DNA of 64,000 nucleotides from Guadua angustifolia (lineage: Eukaryota; Streptophyta; Magnoliopsida; Poales; Poaceae). The DNA is taken from assembly GCA_036346375.1 (NCBI GenBank), contig JAYEVE010000231.1, positions 1,054,001-1,118,000 on the forward strand, given 5' to 3'. The translations under genes and the position numbers were made by a program. This document shows positions 46,835 through 57,625 of this stretch, piece by piece (the stretch's first letter is position 1; every line of letters begins with the position of its first letter). The notes under the pieces were generated by a model that was not told the DNA's origin, did no database searches, and saw only the letters and a program-made list of their open reading frames with translations.

Positions 46835-47978
46835 TGCTCCCTAGGCCTCGTCAGTCATGATATGATTAACACGATCTCTCATTGTGGCTTGAGTTGTAGC
46901 TCTAGACTGTACGGCTCCACGATTCCCTCCTGGTGCAGGCGTATTGGTCAGAGTTGATCCAAGGTTAAAGCGAACAGGCATGACACCTCCTCTCTTCAGA
47001 CAGTTATTGGCGAAATGCCCTGGCTCATTACAACTAAAGCAACACCTAATTGTTGATTATTGACCTCCTCTTGGTGCATTATTGACCTGAATAGGTGTCT
47101 GAAAATTCTGCCCACTAGGACAGAGTGCGAAACTTGACAAACTGTTGCGGTGCAACCCTCATCTTTTGCTGCCCTTGGCGAGCTCCCTACTGTGCCATTC
47201 TGTGCTTACGATTGTCATCCAACTCTTTACGCTTATCCTCTAGAATAAGGGTCTTGTTCACCAGTTCTTGAAAATCAGAAAAGTTATGGGTGATTAACCC
47301 AACTTGCAGTCCAGAATTTAGTTCCTTCATAAAGCGAGACTACCTTGCTTTATTGGTCGCTACATCCTTAGGTGCGTAGCGAGCAAGCTGCGTAAACTGG
47401 TTCAAATATTCTACCATAGACTGGCTCCCCTGCTTGATGGCTCTAAATTCTTCTTTCGTCAAGTCCATGACACCTTCCGAAACATGGTACTGACAGAAAG
47501 TGGCAGCAAATTCTTCCCAAGTGATCTCTTGTGTGTTCTCCTGCGATGCGTAGTAATTCTCCCACCATTTAGTAGATGCACCCTTAAGCTGATGAGAAAC
47601 ATAAAGCACCTTCTCATTCCCCTCACACTGAGTGATATGCATCTTTCTCTTGATAGTCCTCAACAAGTCGTCAGCCTCAATTGGGTTAGCATTCCTAGAA
47701 AATGTTGGCAGATGGGTTCTCATAAAGTCTGACAGCTTCGAGTATGGATGGTTCCCATTGCCAGCAGTTTGATTTGAACTATTAGCCACTGCTTGATTGG
47801 CAAAGTGCTGCATTTGCTGTATCATGGTCTTTATGAGCTGGGTCTGTGTAGCAAGAAAGGCTCCAAAATTTCTCATGTCAATCGGGGATGCTGCTTGAGG
47901 AATTAGAGATGCATTCCTGTTCTCGTTCTGACGATTTCCACTTCCGTTGGCTCCATTGTTTCCGTGAGTCTAAACCAT
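46835..47978 (-). pseudogene. Chromovirus B gag (capsid and zinc knuckle)
   Basis: Gag forms the particle that packages element RNA. An ATG at 47978 is followed at codon 4 by TAG, so the long frame now begins at an internal ATG (47876). It reads MRNFGAFLATQTQLIKTMIQ, then HLPTFSRNANPIEADDLLR and STKWWENYYASQ (capsid domain, about residues 55-160 of that frame). Near 47001-47045 is the zinc knuckle CFSCNEPGHFANNC (C-x2-C-x4-H-x4-C), which binds RNA. Stops lie between the capsid and knuckle (47160-47340). The 5' leader extends to about 48400. Confidence 0.88.
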
Positions 47979-48415
47979 TTGTTGATCACTCCAAGGTTTG
48001 GAGAAAAGAGAGAAAATAGCATAGACAAATAATATAAAGACTTATGCGGGGGATAAAGGTTCTTAACTCAAACTCCAAATTTTATTAACTTTATTCAATA
48101 CTTGGTATGGCTACTCACAAGTGCCTAAGGGCAATGCAGCGTATACTGCACACTCAAAAAGAACATGAAGACTCTCAATAACCTAAACAAGCAATTTTAA
48201 TAGATTAATGGCAAGACACTAACTTAGACTCATGCGACTCACAACTTGAGTCACAACTATTACTAAACTCAACTCCACCTAGTCGCTAAGCCATCTTGGA
48301 TGCGGACCTCCTGGCGGGCACGACGGTGGATGACGCGGCATCGGGGCAAACTTTTTTCGATGGCCAGGAGTATCTAGGACATCGGGGCAAACTTTATCCA
48401 ACCTGCAATTTAATC
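47979..48415 (-). other. 5' leader of chromovirus B, lacking its LTR
   Basis: Noncoding DNA upstream of gag. A 5' LTR in minus orientation should follow but does not. Instead the sequence passes into an LTR end in plus orientation (copy E). The 5' end of B has therefore been deleted or rearranged. Confidence 0.55.
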
Positions 48416-48658
48416 GCTAAGCCATCCTACATTTTCATTCCACTGTAGTTTAATCTATTATCCAACCTTGCGAGGCATAGTCATGTAAGTTGACCATGAG
48501 GTCATTTAACTAGTTTTATTTAATATATGAAGTCTTTTATTATTTACCGCTATGTATGATTGTGATATTTACCGATGTTGAACCTATGTGTACTAGCGTT
48601 ATCATGGACTAGTGCAATATATACAGAGGGTCCGGATTTGCATATTCGGGTCTGGATA
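48416..48658 (+). mobile_element. Distal end of the 5' LTR of chromovirus E
   Basis: It aligns with the last 240 bp of the L1 LTR and, reversed, of LTR B. Shared landmarks are catgtaag, gaccatgaggtcatttaac, tatgtgtactagcg, tggactagtgca and ggatttgcatattc. It ends GGTCTGGATA at 48658, four bases before a PBS-like site. The rest of the LTR is missing to the left, where B abuts. Confidence 0.75.
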
Positions 48659-48662
48659 GAGG

Positions 48663-48675
48663 TGATGTCAAAGCC
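48663..48675 (+). other. Primer-binding site of chromovirus E
   Basis: TGATGTCAAAGCC matches 10 of 13 bases of the initiator-Met tRNA site TGGTATCAGAGCC and lies just after the LTR end, fixing E's orientation as plus. Confidence 0.6.
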
Positions 48676-48690
48676 ATAGTAACTGTATAT

Positions 48691-51600
48691 TGTAACACCC
48701 CGGCACCCTGTGCCCCGAATGTTACCCCCTCTAGCATCAACGATTTTCAAATCGCTAAGAATAAACATTTGCAAAGCAGCTAACAACTAGGAGGTTGTCA
48801 TAAATATTAAAAATTTCGGCAACACCTCCCCTAAAACTAGGCTATCCACTCAGCAGACAGAAAATAATTGCAGTTATGATATCATTCTAGCATGTCCTTA
48901 GTTAAACAATAACACATCCAACAGAATTTAATAACTACACCACGACGAACCACATATTACAACCATAATCAATACAACCGGGCTTTACAAATCGATTAAA
49001 TGGTTTCATGAAAGCGTGCTTGTGCTACTACTCCCCCATGCATCTTTGGTTTCCAAGTACCTGCAACAACACAACAAACAAGCGTGAGTCGATGACTCAG
49101 CAAAGTACACAAGGGTAACAATTCCAATTTACTATAAGCAGAACAAGTGTTTGACCAGAAGAGCAAGTAATATAAATGAAACAACATCCGGGCAATATGC
49201 GTATAAAGTAATAACTTGACCATACAAGAACATTAACGCAATCAAACCATCAACTTGATAATAAACCCATTCAACGCCAAAGAAGCGTTACTTAACTGTA
49301 AGTCACAATGTCTCCCGACTCAACTACCCCTCGTTGCAACTCAAACCATTTTCACCCATTGCATATAAGTTTATAACTCGACTTCACTCCACGATATTCA
49401 TACAACATAATTCGCAGGGCAAAGAAATGCGCAATTTCATCAAATTCAATTCGATCTCCCCTTTTTGGGTTGAGTCCACGACTCAATCTTCAATTACCAA
49501 AATCACCATCCATATGACACGCCATTTACCACAACACTCATTATTAAAGATGCAATGCACATGAATGCTCATTGCCATGCACATGAATGCCCATTGCCAT
49601 GCACGTACCGGTACTGCCGAGTGCCCACCCGTCGGTGTGCACCCTCACGTCCCTTCCATCCCGTAGATGGAAGGTGCCTACTCTATCTTGTCTCGCTCCC
49701 ATTCACCTCGATGAATGGGACTACGAAAGGTAGGACTTTCGTGTTCACTACGTGTGAACACAGAGGCCCGCATCAGCATGGGTCACCTCTTCAATTATGA
49801 ATGCACAAATGCAATTTTCATGAATGAAATGCAATTTTTCATCCAATGCCTACACAAACATACCATAACCACATACACACACATAGCAAATTCTCACACT
49901 CATAACCATAACCTCACTCATACATAAACATAGCCTGAATTCTCACATTCATAACCATAACCACACTCATACATAAACATAGCCCAAATTCTCACATTCA
50001 TAACCATAACCACACTCATACATAAATATAGCCCAAATTCTCACATTCATAACCATCTAATCTATTCAAGACACACACCCAATTCCATCTCCCGGATAGA
50101 GGCACAATTAAATCACTAGTATCCACGCACCCCATATTATTTGCTCATCGCAATGTTAACAAAGGTACGATAAACTTACCGAGATTAAGGCTTACTAATG
50201 ACCACTTGAACCCAATAGCTAATCATGTCCTCGGAGGGACGATCACCAAAAACAACACTTGCCACAATCAATAGAAATTAGTAATGAACCGATAAATAAC
50301 AACGAAACAACCCAATTAAGCACACGACCCGATGTACTTGCCTTTTTATCGGAAGGAGCGAATTGGCGCGAGGAAGATGCTATGCCACTCTTAACTACTC
50401 CACCGAAATAACCGTTGCAAAAACGTTTTACAAACTATACCCTTTTTCAATAATAATCTACGCCCCAAACTACTGACCACTAAAGCTCCACTTTAGGTTG
50501 ACTCAGATAAATATAATCTACACTATAGTGTCAACAATTAACTCAAACAACGCAGAATTGCAACCTTAGATATGGACTAGAAATAGCATCTTCTTGCATT
50601 AGTTGAAGCACACATCACCATAACTCCTAAGAAGGCAATAAAGTCGCTTTACTAGGCAGACAAGCACGCCTTCTTGAATCATTATATTCGGATATAAGCT
50701 TAGCACTTGGCAATTCAAAGAAAACTTGGAAACTAGGACATCTCCTAGAATCATCATGCCAGTCATATAAATAGAATCACTAAAACTCTTACCATTTGGT
50801 CTCACAAAAAAGAAATATGTAAACATATGCATTGCTCTCTGTCTAAAAAATACAAAAACAGTAGTATTCATTCCAGCAAGGGCATGTGCATATGAGTTGT
50901 AACATCTACAGAATAGCGTTTAAGAGCAAGCTCTACAGCATCCACAGCATCAAATTCTGTTACCGATTGGATCATCCACATCTAGCATTCTAATATTGTT
51001 GACCAACATTTCACCATATCCGCCAATGCACCAAACAGCTACCCTAACTAAACTTTCATGTTCACCACATGCTTGCAATGCCTTGCATAAGGATCTGACT
51101 TAGCATCCCACAGCTTGACCTTGGGAAATCTTTTCAACTATTGAGCATATCTAAGGAAATAGCAGACAAGTTTAATTAATGCACCAAGAGTCATACCATC
51201 ATTATTACAATTTGTGCTTAATAAACTCGCTCCATCTTGATTAATACTACTAACCAAGCGAACAAAGGCGCAATACCCATCAATCCCCAACACTTGCGAT
51301 ACTCAAATGTGTCAACTATTCTAAATACAACCACATAGAACTTCTCGAGCACGGCCGAAAAGAATAAATTAACTAGTCGCCTATTGGTGAAAATTAAGCC
51401 AACCACATAGCACCAAAGAATGCCAAGCTCCCAACCGAGCAGTACCACAAATCCAAATCCAATCACATAGAAGAACACTAACTCCTAGCTGTTCATCGCG
51501 TTCAATCTCTCATGTCCAACCAACTTCCATTCTACGGCACCTTCTCCTAGAGACGAAACAAAATGCTAACCATATAATCAGACACATATGGTGCTATCGA

Positions 51601-52256
51601 CTAGACTACACATGCGTACACCTCACAACCATTTCATCGAACACCTGGTGTGCAAGCTACCAACAAATCATCCACACTACAACTTCACCTCCACTTACCA
51701 CAAGAAGGGAGAGGAGGAAGGAGGAAAGGCCTCCTATTCTTTGTTGCCTCCCTGAACCGACATTGTTGCTCTTCGGTTCTTCAAGGCTTCGCCTGCAGAA
51801 CCAAACGGGAAGGAGGAGTGCCGGCCGAGAGGAAACCGCCGACGGGGAGGCTCGGGGAGCTTCGGCCGAGGCTCGCGGCAGACATGGCCACAGTGGCCGT
51901 CTCTCTTCTGCTTGCCTGCACCAGAGGAGGAGGCTGCCAGGAGAACACCAAGGGGAGCAGGACGCCAGGGGAAGAGCACTCGGCCAAGGCGAGCAGCTCG
52001 GCTGGAGGGACTTGGCAGGGGAAACTGGGAGTGGCGCCGGCTGTGCTTAGGAGGAGGTGCTCCGCCCAGGGAAAATCAGCAGCCAGAGAAGAATCGGGAA
52101 GGGAGCAGGACGCCAGGGGACTGGATGGCAAGAATGACCAGGGAGAGAGAGAATAAAGAGGCGACTGGTGTGGGGAATAAAATATCAGCCAAGTGAATAA
52201 ATGGCAGCCACACAAAAAGGAAAGGAGAGATGAGGATTTTTTTTTGCAGTATTACA
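48691..52256 (-). mobile_element. Solo LTR of a large gypsy-type element (3566 bp)
   Basis: The ends are TGTAACACCCCGG on the left and GCAGTATTACA on the right, hence TG..CA on either strand. They are flanked by the perfect 5-bp duplication tatat (48686-48690 and 52257-52261). No internal domain is present, so the element was reduced to one LTR by recombination between its two LTRs. Orientation is inferred as minus, because the GC-rich segment (51650-52150) then lies near the LTR start as in the other long LTRs. Contents: a 49-bp tandem array (49889-50060), AT-rich DNA, and false frames at 51650-52215 on both strands. It interrupts the leader of chromovirus E. Confidence 0.85.
49889..50060 (+). 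repeat. 49-bp tandem array, about 3.5 copies
   Basis: Units starting aattctcaca occur at 49889, 49938, 49987 and 50036 (partial). Each continues with ttcataaccataaccacact and a catacataaacatagccc part. Divergence is one to four bases per unit. It lies inside the 3.57 kb solo LTR. Confidence 0.9.
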
Positions 52257-52261
52257 TATAT

Positions 52262-54090
52262 CTTGACCCTAAATAGTCTGGTCGTCTCTATGGGACCTTC
52301 AAAATTATTTTCTAAAGGAAAGATTTAACTAGAAGAATAATATGTTCTTGACTTATCTCATTCTTCTATTCCTTTCCTTGCCAAAATTTCTTTCTTTTCC
52401 CTCGTTGAATTTCTTTCTCTTTCCCCTACTGGTTCTAATTGAAATCTTACCTAAGTTATCCTAAATAGAAAACGATATACCACACCCTAGGAGGAAGCAC
52501 TGAGTGCCTGCTGCTACCGTTAAGATCATGAAGAAAGCAATCGTTGAGCTCAAGAAAGAGTGGATCGATAAAGTGTTCCAGGTGCTAGAAGACCATGTGC
52601 TTCAAATAGCCGGTTGGGACTCAAGTGTGGGAGCTGTGTCTGCTTAAGATATGAGAGTCACCCATGTAGGTGGTAGTTTTATGTGCATAGATTTAATTGG
52701 TTCTTGTTGATTGCTGAGTATGCAGTATGTGTTGTATAACCCTTAGGCTTATGTAAACAACCATACCAAGTTATTAATATTATTTACTTAAGTTGTTGCG
52801 TTATACCTATCTCCCCTACGTTAGGATTCCTACATCTTACCTATGCTTTTCTTTTCTCTCTCCCCTAACCCAGTGAAGCAATCAAGCAATCAATCATATG
52901 GTTCAGACTTGTAGAGACAACGAAGTCAGCGAAAGTGGTATCCGACCCAATGAAAACCTAAATGAAGAAATATTTCCTCATCCATCGCTGTCAATGAACA
53001 TGCAAAACTTGGGAGCTTTTCTTGCTACTTAGGCTCAGTTGATGCATTCAATGGTTCAACAAATACAGAATATGACTGATCAAGCCAATGTCAACAATGT
53101 GTTCCAAGCTGTTGTCAATTGTCCTTATTCCTACTCGAGGTTATTAGAATTCACAAGGACACATCCACTGACATTTTTTGGAAATATTTCACCTTTTGGA
53201 AGCAGATGAATGGCTTGTGACCATCGAGAAGAAGGTACTCATTGCTTAGTGTAAGGGTGATGAGAAGGTCATGTATGCTTCTTATCTGTTGGAAAGAATT
53301 GTTGTGGAATGGTGGAAGACATTTTGTGTTGTCCATGAAGCCCCACAGAATATCTCCTGGAATGAGTTTGTTACTGCTTTTCGTCATTCATTTGCCTCAT
53401 CAGATGGCAGAGTGGTCACAGTGAAATCGGAGAAAAATGCTACCCTTGTATCCTACACCATATTTGTATGTTGTTCTTTGAAGTGTTGTCAACCAAACAA
53501 GTCAGAAGATTATTCGTGCGTTCGCTGTGGAGAAATAGAACATACTGTTGATGAGGATGCGATCAATTGCTCCAGCTGTGAAGGAAGCGATTCTCTTGGA
53601 GAGTGTCCGATGAGCAACATCACATGTTACCTTGGTGAAAGTCGAGATCACTGCCCAGCTCAATGTCCCTTGGATCTGATAGTGAACACTGTGACTTAGC
53701 ATCAGCAAGAGAATCTACGAGCCACTGTTTCTCAAGAATTAGCAGAAAGATGTGGGACACCAGCTGCACAGGTAATGTCACTCGAAGAGCTAAAGAAGCA
53801 ACACTTTGATCTTGCCAGCCCTCATCAAGAAAGCAATAATTGACAATCACCAACGGCATGTTTTCTATGTAATGAAGAAGGACATTGGGCCAAAGAATGT
53901 CCTCTGAAGCAACCAACCATGAATTACAAGTAGGGCAATAACGAGCATATAGTTGCATCCAACAAGGCACAATGATGCAAACATTAGTACCATTGTTGTC
54001 AAGAGGGAGGATATTTTGTTAAACAATACCCACAAGAAGACAAGTATCTCCTGCAGTTGTGGTCATTCCGGACTCACCTTAGTCAAGTAC
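52262..54090 (+). pseudogene. Chromovirus E leader and gag
   Basis: After the solo LTR the plus strand continues E's leader, then gag from about 52990. MNMQNLGAFLAT is followed by a stop, then LMHSMVQQIQNMTDQ (compare MRNFGAFLATQTQL of copy B). Next come a PYSYSRLLEFTRTHPLTFFGN segment and, after shifts, DEKVMYASYLLERIVVEWW plus WNEFVTAFRHSF (53265-53400), the capsid core. A zinc knuckle CFLCNEEGHWAKEC lies at 53859-53900, and a second, corrupted knuckle (CCQEGGYFVKQYP) at about 54000-54040. At least four disruptions are seen. Gag is split by the solo LTR that begins at 54096. Confidence 0.8.
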
Positions 54091-54095
54091 ATAAT

Positions 54096-54817
54096 TGTCG
54101 GGGATTGGATGATTTCCATAAAGACCATTATACCCCAGCAGCCGGTTTTCGGCCGACCATGCATGCCCTTGGATAGTGTCCCCAAGGAAGATCTTCGAAT
54201 GGACCAGCTGGTGGGTCCGCCCCGACCATGCTTAGGCTCGTCCCTGAGCATGTGCCATAATTCCCCGAACATGCTTGCTCGGATATGCGCGACAGTCGGT
54301 CAGAGTTGAGTAAAAATCCCGAGCATGTCCAGCAGGTCGTGCTTGGCTCATAAAAGCGACGTGGCGGTAATTACGCTGCGGTTAAAGACCATTAAGCCAT
54401 GATCTGGGTCCATCATGTCCACGACACAGCATGACGAAAATCAAGGGTGCAGTTATAGTCACGTTCAATCACAGTAATGGTAGGTTATTCGGCTGTAGTT
54501 GCTTCAATCGCCTATAAATACCCCCGCGGTAGTTCGGAGTATAAAGGAGAGACAAAAAGAACACACAGAGACATACGCACGCATCGCACACAATCTTTCC
54601 TTAAGAATTCAAGCAATAGTAAGAGCACTGGACGTAGGGTTATTATCACTATCAAGAGAGGCCTGAACCAATATAAAAATTCCTTGTCCACTGTCTTTTC
54701 GAGCAGAGCATCCTAACAGCACTCTTCGGACATAAACCCTTCAGGGGAAAGGGGCCTCGGTTGATCCCTCAATCAACAAGTAAGCTCGGTGGGGAACCTG
54801 TTTTCCAAACATCGACA
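54096..54817 (+). mobile_element. Solo LTR (722 bp) with perfect 5-bp TSD
   Basis: It starts TGTCGGGGATTGG and ends CATCGACA, flanked by ataat at 54091-54095 and 54818-54822. CCTATAAATACC at 54511-54522 is a strong TATA box. The following stretch (54536-54600, ending in agacatacgcacgcatcgca) is where transcripts would start, so the LTR is plus-oriented. Ends of the TGTCGGGG/CCGACA type occur in many grass gypsy LTRs. It inserted into the gag of chromovirus E and lost its internal domain by LTR-LTR recombination. Confidence 0.9.
54511..54522 (+). promoter_or_regulatory. TATA box of the 722-bp solo LTR
   Basis: CCTATAAATACC lies about 415 bp into the LTR, at the expected U3/R position. No downstream gene follows apart from the broken gag. 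Confidence 0.65.
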
Positions 54818-54822
54818 ATAAT

Positions 54823-55319
54823 GCTAAGAGTGAGTGGTGAAGCTGCAAGAGAAGTTTGCTTAAAGGATCAGTTGAAGAAGAGACATTTGAACAAAGACAC
54901 TACCCCCGTCAACTATGCTCTAGGAGGGAGTTTGCTCCCTAAACTCTACTGCACCTTTCATAAGTCTAAGCATTTTGCCAATAACTACCCTCAGAAGAAA
55001 GAGATCATGCAGTTCATTCCAATCTCAAATCCACCCCTGTCAAAGCTTCAGCGCCAATGCTAAATCGAGAAAGTCTAGAGCAATGATTTTACTTTGCACA
55101 ATGTCATAACTCTATTTACATAGAAATGTGATTCTTTGTGTATTCACTCTATACAGATAGCTTACTAGATAATTATTCGTGCATAATAATGGCCAGTTCA
55201 GTGGTATTCAGTGTGAAACTTGTCAGCCTAGAGGATTATTATTGTCAAAAAGAACTCATTTATTGTTCAATCTAACTTGGATGTTATGGAGTTAAGTTGC
55301 TTATTGATGGAGAAAAGTT
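54823..55319 (+). pseudogene. Chromovirus E gag C-terminus and protease start
   Basis: This continues E after the 722-bp LTR. YCTFHKSKHFANNYPQKKE (about 54945-55000) is another knuckle-like element with one Cys replaced by Tyr. Near 55180-55319 the frame resembles the protease region just after the catalytic loop (compare the GCMGVKMLMNG region of copy B). The catalytic D-S-G itself is not legible. The protease is then split by the hAT at 55328. Confidence 0.7.
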
Positions 55320-55327
55320 CTAGTGAA

Positions 55328-56128
55328 TAGGGTGTAATCGAGCGGATATTTTCCGGCCAAATCCAATCGAATAGAATCAATTGGGATAGCGATTTGAATA
55401 GTTTTTGAATATTGAAGAATTTTACGGATACGGATACGGATAAGGATAGTTATCTCGGATAAGGATACGGATACGGATAGTAATTATCCGAGCGGATCTG
55501 AGGAATATCCGAGTTTATAATCGGATAATATCCGGATATAAAATATGGATATTATCCAAAACTTTAAAGACTTCTCCAAGGCGTGAGTCTCAGAACTCTC
55601 CAATCAAAGAGCACCAGTCACGAGTCTGGAGGCATTAGTACCAGTGTACCAATACCACTCTTGGTAGTCTACCAGTACCAATGCCAACTGCCAAGTGCCA
55701 GGTACCAACTACCATTCTACCAAGTGCCACACTGCCACTGCCAAAGTGCCAACGCCAAGTGCACCACAGCGCCAAAGTGCGTTCATTATTAATACTTAAT
55801 TATGTACAATGCAACTATAGTAAATTTTTGTACTATTTTCTTCACATTTTGTCAATAATTATTCATAACTCATAAGTAATCTACCATTTAGTATGTTACA
55901 TGTGCAATAAATGATATATATTTTCGTGTATTATCCGACTAAAAATATTCATACCCGTATTGAATCCGATCGTATTAAGCCGTGATTCGTAAGTGATAGT
56001 ATCCGGTATTATTCGCATTCGTATTCACATCCGACACCATTTGTATCCGACTTCGTATTCAATAAAAAATATGGATACGGATACGGGATGAACAATATCC
56101 GACCGTATCCGATCCGATTACATCCCTA
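55328..56128. mobile_element. Non-autonomous hAT element, 801 bp
   Basis: The left end TAGGGTGTAATCGAGCGG and the right end (reverse complement TAGGGATGTAATCGGATCGG) are TAGGG-type hAT termini with the perfect 8-bp duplication ctagtgaa (55320-55327 and 56129-56136). Both flanks inside are rich in ggatacggata hexamers in opposite orientations. The centre (55620-55785) is a run of accaact, gccaagtgcc and ccactgcc repeats. It has no coding capacity. It splits the protease of chromovirus E. Confidence 0.9.
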
Positions 56129-56136
56129 CTAGTGAA

Positions 56137-56280
56137 CCATATTGGATACCAAACCTTAGATGTTATTGTTGGGATGGATTGGTTGTCCAGACATAAGTTT
56201 GTATTGGATTGTGGTAGAAGAATTGTGTCAATGAAAAGCTTGAAAGGCAAAAGAGTGGAAATCCAAGAGACCGTAGTTCG
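56137..56280 (+). pseudogene. Chromovirus E protease, second half
   Basis: GYQTLDVIVGMDWLSRHKF and LDCGRRIVSMKSLKGKR, in frame on the plus strand, correspond closely to the DVTLRMDWLSKHNVVLDCG region of copy B. The reading stops where the copia LTR begins at 56281. All downstream pol of E is absent from the window. Confidence 0.85.
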
Positions 56281-56357
56281 TGAAAGGACAGGGATGTCGC
56301 CTAGAGGGGGGGTGAATAGGCGAATTATAAATTTAAAACTAAATCGCAGCGGAGAGA

Positions 56358-57625
56358 TATCGGACTATCCGAATTTGTATATCGGACTATCCGATAATAT
56401 CGGACTATCCGATATGCACAATCGGATTATCCGATAAGAGTGTGAGCAATCAGGTTTATCACAAGTTAGAGCTAGACTAGGGTAAGCAACAAAGGAGTAG
56501 AAGGCTAGCTACACAATTACTTTAAGGGAAATTTAATCAAAGCAACAAGAAAAGACCAAACCAAAGATTTGATGCACTGTTGGTTTTCGAGTTCGGATCC
56601 TTGAGGATCCTCGTCTCCGTGAGGCGGCTCGGTCACCTCAAGCGTGGTCTCTTTCAACCCTCTTCTTCCGGTGTTGCACAAATGCACTCGCCGGTTGAGG
56701 CTTGGTCACACTTGAGCCGGGGTCTCTTTCAACCCTCTTCCTCCCGGTGTTGCACAAATGCACTCACCGGTTCTTCACTTCTTGATTCCTTCCCTTGCGG
56801 AGGTGGAACCGGCCTTCACAAACTTCCTCTACCAACCACACACAAAGCTTCGGTGGCTCGTGGCGACCTTCCTAGCCGTCTAGGAGTCCTCAACCTCCAA
56901 GAGTAACAAATGCTCACGAAGAACAAGCTTGGAGATGAAATCAAGTGCTCAAAGATCAAATCTTGCTCAACACACACCTCTTCCAACTCTTCTCAACCCT
57001 TCTCACTAAGGGGATCACTTAGATCTAAGAGTAGAGAGGGATTTTGGGCTCAAGAAAGAAGGGGAACCTCAAATCTTACTTTTTCCACCAACCCTAACAC
57101 CTCACTCCTCAAACTCTTCCCAACCCTTCTCACACAAGGGGATCACTAAGATCTAAGGGCAAAGAGGTATTTTATGGGGGCTCAAGAACAAGAGGATAAC
57201 CCCTCAAACTAGTGGAATGACTGCTCTTTCGAAATGGAGAGGAGAGGGCTTTAAATAGAGGCTCCAAAAAACTAGCCGTTATGCCCTGGACAGACCCACA
57301 TCGGACTATCTGATATTGAACATCGGACTATCCGATGTGTGCAAAACTTCAGATCGATTCTACACGAAATTCAAATTTTCTTGAATAAAAAGCACAGATC
57401 GGACTTTCCGATATGGAACATCGGACTATCCGATGTGTGTAAATCTCCAGATTTCCAAGGAAACATCGGACTATCTGATATTGAACATCGGACTATCCGA
57501 TATTTCCAGAGAGTACCCATTTTCAAAGATGATTCAGGATTTTTCTAAGTCCACATCGGACTATCCGATGTCAACATCGGACAGTCCGAACTCACTTCGG
57601 ATAGTCCGAACTAGCACTGAGCAGT
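56358..57625. repeat. Cluster of imperfect palindromes ATCGGACTATCCGAT
   Basis: About 14 copies or variants: four in 56358-56435 and about ten in 57298-57625, mostly preceded by acat or tat. Each is a self-complementary hexamer pair (ATCGGA and TCCGAT) around a 3-base centre. Some carry single changes (ctatctgat, cagtccgaa). Comparable CCGGAC-N-GTCCGG palindromes are known from maize LTR elements. Confidence 0.9.
56640..57190 (+). repeat. Two tandem duplications in the copia LTR
   Basis: First pair: ggtctctttcaaccctcttc, then a ccggtgttgcacaaatgcactc block, at about 56650-56695 and 56725-56770. Second pair: caacccttctcac, then aggggatcact and agatctaag, at about 56993-57035 and 57120-57160. 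Confidence 0.8.

Noticed and set aside
38084..47978. Tandem LTR-internal-LTR-internal array formed by unequal recombination
   Set aside because: The second internal domain (A) starts mid-RT with no PBS or gag after the LTR end, which fits insertion of B into A better.
49889..50060. Possible regular repeat array resembling CRISPR
   Set aside because: It is a contiguous 49-bp tandem repeat without variable spacers.
51650..52215. Overlapping 168- and 144-codon frames on both strands
   Set aside because: They lie wholly inside a solo LTR bounded by a perfect TSD. GC-rich composition explains the open frames and no motif is present.
56358..57625. CRISPR-like array of palindromic repeats
   Set aside because: Copies are 15 bp and irregularly spaced, the context is a plant LTR, and no cas genes exist.
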